From: Oceanospirillaceae bacterium
GTDB taxonomy: Bacteria > Pseudomonadota > Gammaproteobacteria > Pseudomonadales > Balneatricaceae
Direction: 5' to 3'
Assembly: GCA_029938085.1 (NCBI GenBank)
Contig: JAPYOS010000002.1
Coordinates: forward strand, 124,001 to 188,000
DNA length: 64,000 nucleotides
Made by a program: the position numbers and the translations under genes
Shown: positions 60,082-64,000 of the stretch, in pieces
How positions within the stretch are numbered: the first letter of the stretch is position 1
How the letters are laid out: the number at the start of each line of letters is the position of its first letter
The notes under the pieces: generated by a model
What the model was told of the DNA's origin: nothing
Databases searched by the model: none
The model's input: only the letters and a program-made list of their open reading frames with translations

Positions 60082-61512
60082 TTATTCCATGTCGTCATAA
60101 CCGTCATAGTTATGCACAAGGTCTTCAAACCGGGTGTACTTGCCAATAAAGGCAAGGCGAGAGGTGCCAATAGGGCCGTTACGCTGCTTACCAATAATAA
60201 TTTCGGCCTTGCCTTTGTCTTCACTGTCTTCGTTATATACTTCATCACGGTAGATGAACATAATCACGTCGGCATCCTGCTCGATGGCGCCCGATTCACG
60301 CAAGTCTGAGTTAACTGGGCGTTTGTTTGGCCTGTTTTCCAAACTACGGTTAAGCTGAGATAACGCAATAACAGGGCATTTTAACTCTTTCGCTAAGGCT
60401 TTTAAGGAGCGTGAGATTTCCGAAATTTCGGCGGTACGGCCTTCGGTATGACCTTTAATCTGCATCAACTGCAGGTAGTCGATCATGATCATGCCAACGC
60501 TGCCGTGTTCGCGGGCAATACGCCTGGCACGCGTACGCATTTCTGTGGGGCTTAAACCTGCACTGTCATCAATATACAGCGGCTTGTCTTTGAGTAAGTT
60601 CACTGCGCCTGTCAGCTTGGGCCAGTCGTCTTGTTCGAGTTTACCGGTACGCATACGCGTGGCATCAATCCGCCCCAGTGACGACAACATACGCATCATC
60701 AACTGCTCGGCTGGCATCTCCATACTAAATACCAGTATAGGTGCATCACCAATCACCGCCGCATTTTCTACGATGTTCATGGCAAAGGTGGTTTTACCCA
60801 TGGACGGACGGCCTGCCACAATAATCAAGTCTGACTTTTGCATGCCTGCGGTTTTATTGTCTAGGTCGGTAAAACCTGTGCTAATGCCGGTAATGGCGCT
60901 GTCAGAACGAAACAGTTCATCAATACGCTCTACAGCACCTTTTAGAATCGGGTTAACGTACTGCGGCCCACCTTCTTTTGGGCGTGCTTCGGCAATTTCG
61001 AATACTTTACGTTCGGCTTCATCAAGTACGTCGCCCGATGAACGACCGTCGGTATGAAACGCGGAGTCGGCAATTTCGTTGGCCACACCAATCAATTGGC
61101 GTAATACCGCTCGTTCGCGCACAATATTGGCATAGGCAGTGATGTTAGAAGCACTGGGGGTGTTTTTAGCTAACTCACCTAAGTAACTTAAACCACCAGC
61201 ATTTTCCAATTCGTCTATACGGCTCAATTCTTCTGACAGCGTGATCACATCAATAGGACGAGAGTCGCCTACCAACTTGGTCATTACCCGAAAAATTAAA
61301 CGGTGGTCTTGACGGTAAAAATCAACTTCTGCAACCGCTTCAGAAACTCGGTCCCATGCCATTTCATCCAGCATTAAACCACCCAAAACGGATTGTTCGG
61401 CCTCTTTGGATTGGGGCGGAACTTTAAGGGCATCCAATTGAGGGTCGGACTTGAGTAGGTGTGAAGCTGATTGCATGAAAGTATCGTTTATTAAGGGTGG
61501 AATCGACCCCAT
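60082..61512 (-). CDS. dnaB: Replicative DNA helicase DnaB
   Basis: The hexameric helicase has an N-terminal domain beginning around KVPPQSKEAEQSVLGGLMLD and a RecA-type core: Walker A GRPSMGKTTFAMN, Walker B MIMIDYLQLM and sensor ALSQLNRSLE followed by LRESGAIEQDADVIMF. Length is about 476 from the ATG at 61512, chosen because AAAGG lies five bases upstream; 61476 is an alternative start with a more typical short N-terminus. It loads at oriC with DnaC-type help. The order rpsF-rpsR-rplI-dnaB matches Pseudomonas. It is separated from rplI by a terminator. Confidence 0.96.
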   Translation of the reverse strand: MGSIPPLINDTFMQSASHLLKSDPQLDALKVPPQSKEAEQSVLGGLMLDEMAWDRVSEAVAEVDFYRQDHRLIFRVMTKLVGDSRPIDVITLSEELSRIDELENAGGLSYLGELAKNTPSASNITAYANIVRERAVLRQLIGVANEIADSAFHTDGRSSGDVLDEAERKVFEIAEARPKEGGPQYVNPILKGAVERIDELFRSDSAITGISTGFTDLDNKTAGMQKSDLIIVAGRPSMGKTTFAMNIVENAAVIGDAPILVFSMEMPAEQLMMRMLSSLGRIDATRMRTGKLEQDDWPKLTGAVNLLKDKPLYIDDSAGLSPTEMRTRARRIAREHGSVGMIMIDYLQLMQIKGHTEGRTAEISEISRSLKALAKELKCPVIALSQLNRSLENRPNKRPVNSDLRESGAIEQDADVIMFIYRDEVYNEDSEDKGKAEIIIGKQRNGPIGTSRLAFIGKYTRFEDLVHNYDGYDDME

Positions 61513-61547
61513 GATAACCTTTAGCAAGGCCATTAAATAGGGGGCAC

Positions 61548-61574
61548 AAAAAAGCCCCTTTGAAGGGGCTTTTT
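61548..61574. terminator. Bidirectional terminator between rplI and dnaB
   Basis: AAAAGCCCCTT and AAGGGGCTTTT form a GC-rich stem with A and T tracts on both sides. It ends the rpsF-rpsR-rplI transcript, so dnaB must have its own promoter or receive readthrough. Confidence 0.88.
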
Positions 61575-61620
61575 ATGGATTGCTTCGTTGTAGGATCGAG
61601 GAGACCCCTAAAGCAGAGCC

Positions 61621-62067
61621 TTACTCAGCTACAAGCGCTACAGTCACTTCAATAGTGATGTCACTGTGAAGCTGGATAGCAACAGCAGTTTCGCCTAAAG
61701 CGCGCAAAGCACCTTCAGGTAGACGCACTTCAGTCTTGTCAACGGCATGGCCAGCTTCCAATAGAGCAGCAGCAATTTCGTTAGTACCGATAGAGCCAAA
61801 CAACTTACCTTCGTCGCCAGCGTTAGCAGCGATAGTGATGGTCAATTCGCCGATAGCGTCAGCACGAGCTTGTGCAGCAGCTAGCTTCTCAGCAGCAGCA
61901 GCTTCTAGCTCAGAACGACGCGCTTCAAACGCTTCGATATTAGCTTTGTTGGCAGGTACAGCTTTGCCATTTGGAATTAGGAAGTTACGACCGTAGCCTG
62001 CTTTAACAGAAACGGTGTCGCCCAATGCGCCTAACTTACCAATTTTTTCAAGAAGAATTACATTCAT
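61621..62067 (-). CDS. rplI: 50S ribosomal protein L9
   Basis: From the ATG at 62067 (AAGGA box seven bases upstream) the product is 148 residues, the standard length. [17 protein letters not shown] and [16 protein letters not shown] are diagnostic of the N-terminal domain, followed by the long connecting helix and the C-terminal domain with [16 protein letters not shown]. It binds 23S rRNA. A TTG at 62073 is an unlikely start. Confidence 0.98.
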   Translation of the reverse strand: MNVILLEKIGKLGALGDTVSVKAGYGRNFLIPNGKAVPANKANIEAFEARRSELEAAAAEKLAAAQARADAIGELTITIAANAGDEGKLFGSIGTNEIAAALLEAGHAVDKTEVRLPEGALRALGETAVAIQLHSDITIEVTVALVAE

Positions 62068-62114
62068 GTTCAATTCCTTAAGTTGCTCAACATGTATACA
62101 TGGAGAGTCTAATT

Positions 62115-62957
62115 CTAGTTTTTTACCCTAACCGGCAACCGTTTACGCAACCCGAACAAGCTGTCCAGAGTGGCTAACAACGCCAGCAGAGTGAAGACCA
62201 ATGCACTGGAAAACAACAACCCTAAGTAAGTTGCTATCAACCACATGCGGCCTAATTTCATTTGCTCAACCAACCCATGCACTAATGCCAAACCTGCAAA
62301 TAGCAGTGGTATGGCCAGTATAAACAACCATTGCGTCATATCCGCAATATTGCTTAAACCAAACACAGCCAAAGCTAAACTACCCGTGAGCCATACTGGC
62401 AAACGCAGTTGATGAAATTCGGTTTGAAAACCACCTGGGTTAAACAATACCGATTGCCACCAACGGGCTAATACTGTGCAGGCTAATAAAATAGCCAAAT
62501 GTACAGCACCTAGCACACCCTCCATAAGGGCTTGCACTTGTTCGGGCGTGACTTCATCGGGTAGGCTATTTTTCGCTTCCAGCTGGATTCCAGCTTTGGC
62601 AAAAGTGAGCATAACCTCTTGCAAGTAGCTCGCCAAAATAGGCATAGATACGAAGGCCACCAACATACTGGCAACCAACACATAGGTCCAATGGGCACTG
62701 TAGCGTAAAACGCTAGCAAGTCCGGCCACACCAATTAAGGTTAAAGCCGGGGTTGGATCGCCATTGCTCCACCACATTAAGGCAGGCAATAGGCTCCACA
62801 TAAACACCTGCGCACCCGCTTGATAACCTTTTCGCAAGATTACCAGGGCCACAACTGCAGCACTAATCCAAAACAACACCGGAATAATGGCAAACAAAAC
62901 GGCAACCAAGGTTGCTTGTTTGCCGCCCTTCATGGCGTATTGAGCGAGTCTGCGCAT
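62115..62957 (-). CDS. Membrane protein encoded between rpsR and rplI
   Basis: The 280-residue protein has about eight hydrophobic segments, a basic N-terminus ([12 protein letters not shown]) and a charged loop around [15 protein letters not shown]. Pseudomonas and relatives have an uncharacterised membrane protein in the same place. It resembles the DUF2232/YybS-type proteins in layout, but I cannot fix a family. It is embedded in the ribosomal operon with 13 bp to rpsR, so it is expressed with it. Function is unknown. Confidence 0.8.
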   Translation of the reverse strand: MRRLAQYAMKGGKQATLVAVLFAIIPVLFWISAAVVALVILRKGYQAGAQVFMWSLLPALMWWSNGDPTPALTLIGVAGLASVLRYSAHWTYVLVASMLVAFVSMPILASYLQEVMLTFAKAGIQLEAKNSLPDEVTPEQVQALMEGVLGAVHLAILLACTVLARWWQSVLFNPGGFQTEFHQLRLPVWLTGSLALAVFGLSNIADMTQWLFILAIPLLFAGLALVHGLVEQMKLGRMWLIATYLGLLFSSALVFTLLALLATLDSLFGLRKRLPVRVKN

Positions 62958-62970
62958 GGGTTAATGCAGC

Positions 62971-63198
62971 TTACTGATGAGCGTCAGTGTATGGCAACAA
63001 TGCAACGTAACGAGCGCGCTTAATGGCAGTAGAAAGCTGACGCTGGTAGCGTGCTTTGGTGCCAGTAATACGGCTAGGTACAATCTTGCCAGTTTCAGAT
63101 ACGTAGCCTTTTAAAACTTCAATATCTTTATAGTCGATTTGTGCAACGCCTTCGGCGGTGAAACGACAGTACTTACGACGACGAAAAAAACGTGCCAT
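62971..63198 (-). CDS. rpsR: 30S ribosomal protein S18
   Basis: The 75-residue basic protein has [33 protein letters not shown] and [14 protein letters not shown], the S18 signature. It binds 16S rRNA as a heterodimer with S6, whose gene lies 18 bp upstream. Spacing and order are the standard ones. Confidence 0.98.
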   Translation of the reverse strand: MARFFRRRKYCRFTAEGVAQIDYKDIEVLKGYVSETGKIVPSRITGTKARYQRQLSTAIKRARYVALLPYTDAHQ

Positions 63199-63216
63199 GT
63201 CAATATCTCCAGTTAA

Positions 63217-63639
63217 TTATTCGGCAGCTGCTTCAGCGGCAGGTGCTTCTTCAGCTTTAGCTTCTGCTTGAGGAGCTTCGGCACGAGGGGCGCGTTCTTG
63301 ACGACGTTTGTCTTCACGGCTTTCGGCAGCTTTAACAGGAGAATCTTCAGTTACGGCACCTTTCATACGCACAACCATGTTGCGGATAACGGCATCGTTG
63401 TAACGGAAGTTGCTGTCTAGCTCTTCCAATGCAACGTTTGAACATTCAACGTTCATAAGTACATAGTGAGCTTTGTGGATTTTGTTAATTGGGTATGCCA
63501 AGTGACGACGGCCCCAATCTTCCAAACGATGAATCGCACCACCATCGGCTTCGATAGTCGTGGTGTAGCGCTCGATCATAGCGGGAACTTGTTCGCTTTG
63601 GTCAGGGTGGACCAAAAACATAATTTCATAATGACGCAT
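63217..63639 (-). CDS. rpsF: 30S ribosomal protein S6
   Basis: The 140-residue protein has [37 protein letters not shown] and [10 protein letters not shown], all diagnostic of S6. The C-terminal 35 residues are an Ala/Glu-rich low-complexity tail, longer than in E. coli and a likely disordered extension (S6 tails can be modified by glutamate addition in E. coli). It is the first gene of the operon; the promoter lies in the 245-bp divergent region to its right. Confidence 0.97.
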   Translation of the reverse strand: MRHYEIMFLVHPDQSEQVPAMIERYTTTIEADGGAIHRLEDWGRRHLAYPINKIHKAHYVLMNVECSNVALEELDSNFRYNDAVIRNMVVRMKGAVTEDSPVKAAESREDKRRQERAPRAEAPQAEAKAEEAPAAEAAAE

Positions 63640-63884
63640 TGCTGCTCCTTATGGGTTAAATAGCCTCAAGTGTCTAACAATTCGTTATTGAACAGTAGCC
63701 TTAAAGCAAGGAGGAAAATCACACCTAAAAATGTGATGGCACATTATACGTAAACCCAACGCCAAGTTCAAGCCACCCTCAATCCCGATCAAGTGGCCCT
63801 CAGCCGACTATTGCATTCTAATGTAAGCAGTAACACACTGATCGTCGCAAACAGACATAAAGCAGCATTTTTGGAGGCAGTACC

Positions 63885-64000
63885 ATGACCCAAAGCGTTT
63901 CAATCAAACTCGTGAAGTGGTTGTTACAACTCGCCGTTCTCCTCATCATTGGTACTGCCTCCGCACTAGCTTACCTTTGGTTGCAACAAGAAGACTGGCT
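63885..64000 (+). CDS. N-terminus of an inner-membrane-anchored protein, cut by the window end
   Basis: An ATG behind a strong GGAGG box starts 38 residues with a basic region and one hydrophobic span (about residues 12-32, LLQLAVLLIIGTASALAYLW), like a signal anchor or non-cleaved signal peptide. The rest lies outside the window, so the family cannot be named. It is divergent from rpsF. Confidence 0.6.
   Translation, partial: MTQSVSIKLVKWLLQLAVLLIIGTASALAYLWLQQEDW

Overview
The window reads as chromosome of a marine, heterotrophic gammaproteobacterium near the Pseudomonas/Oceanospirillales group. Two core blocks have the order known from Pseudomonas: rpsP-rimM-trmD-rplS with xerD-dsbC-hom-thrC-recJ nearby, and rpsF-rpsR-membrane protein-rplI-dnaB. 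Base composition is moderate by eye, and coding density is high with many 1-4 bp overlaps. The catabolic genes point to seawater osmolytes: choline, glycine betaine and related methylated amines, DMSP and ectoine.

Layout. 0-1.1 kb: end of a molybdopterin-hydroxylase type locus ((2Fe-2S) subunit plus a MocA-like nucleotidyltransferase). 1.4-3 kb: an unrecognised membrane protein and a secreted DUF2141 protein. 3.1-10.1 kb: an operon for a GcvT-type FAD demethylase, a non-pyrrolysine MttB-family methyltransferase, an FrhB-like Fe-S protein and a HutD protein, divergent from a GcvA-like LysR regulator. 10.2-23.2 kb: three DMT transporters, a BKACE enzyme, a class III aminotransferase, a TAXI TRAP transporter, an RpiR regulator, an amidase, an enolase-superfamily enzyme and an MDR oxidoreductase. 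23.3-28.1 kb: MFS transporter, DddQ-like DMSP lyase candidate, threonine aldolase, and a TetR regulator divergent from a CntA/YeaW-like Rieske oxygenase across two matching operators. 28.1-32.2 kb: ilvY/ilvC and modF. 32.5-38.2 kb: SMR transporter, betI, a glycosyltransferase-YdjC fusion, betA and betB. 38.3-46.1 kb: phosphatase-family protein, DUF1289 protein, recJ, thrC, hom, dsbC, xerD.

46.1-47.9 kb is the most unusual part. It is an accessory island between xerD and the rplS operon. It holds a solitary type I-F CRISPR-like repeat, direct-repeat clusters, a double-glycine-leader peptide gene (microcin-like), a small membrane protein with its own terminator, a frameshifted ribbon-helix-helix (partition-type) gene, and a 4-repeat/3-spacer type I-F mini-array that abuts the rplS terminator and has no cas genes or leader in view. 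Spacer 2 shares 14 consecutive bases with the microcin-like gene about 0.9 kb away.

47.9-64 kb: the rplS-trmD-rimM-rpsP operon, an ectoine-degradation operon (doeA, doeB behind a cystathionine-gamma-synthase-family enzyme), an amine oxidase-like flavoprotein, trmO, bioA, a thioesterase, a HicAB-type toxin-antitoxin pair behind a 34-bp perfect palindrome, a methyltransferase, dnaB and the rplI/rpsR/rpsF block.

How the parts fit. BetA/BetB would make glycine betaine from choline. The MttB-GcvT operon and the Rieske oxygenase are two different candidate routes for N-demethylating betaines. DoeA/DoeB open ectoine toward diaminobutyrate, and the DddQ-like protein would cleave DMSP. Substrate assignments are inference from families and context. 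No tRNA, rRNA or insertion sequence was recognised.
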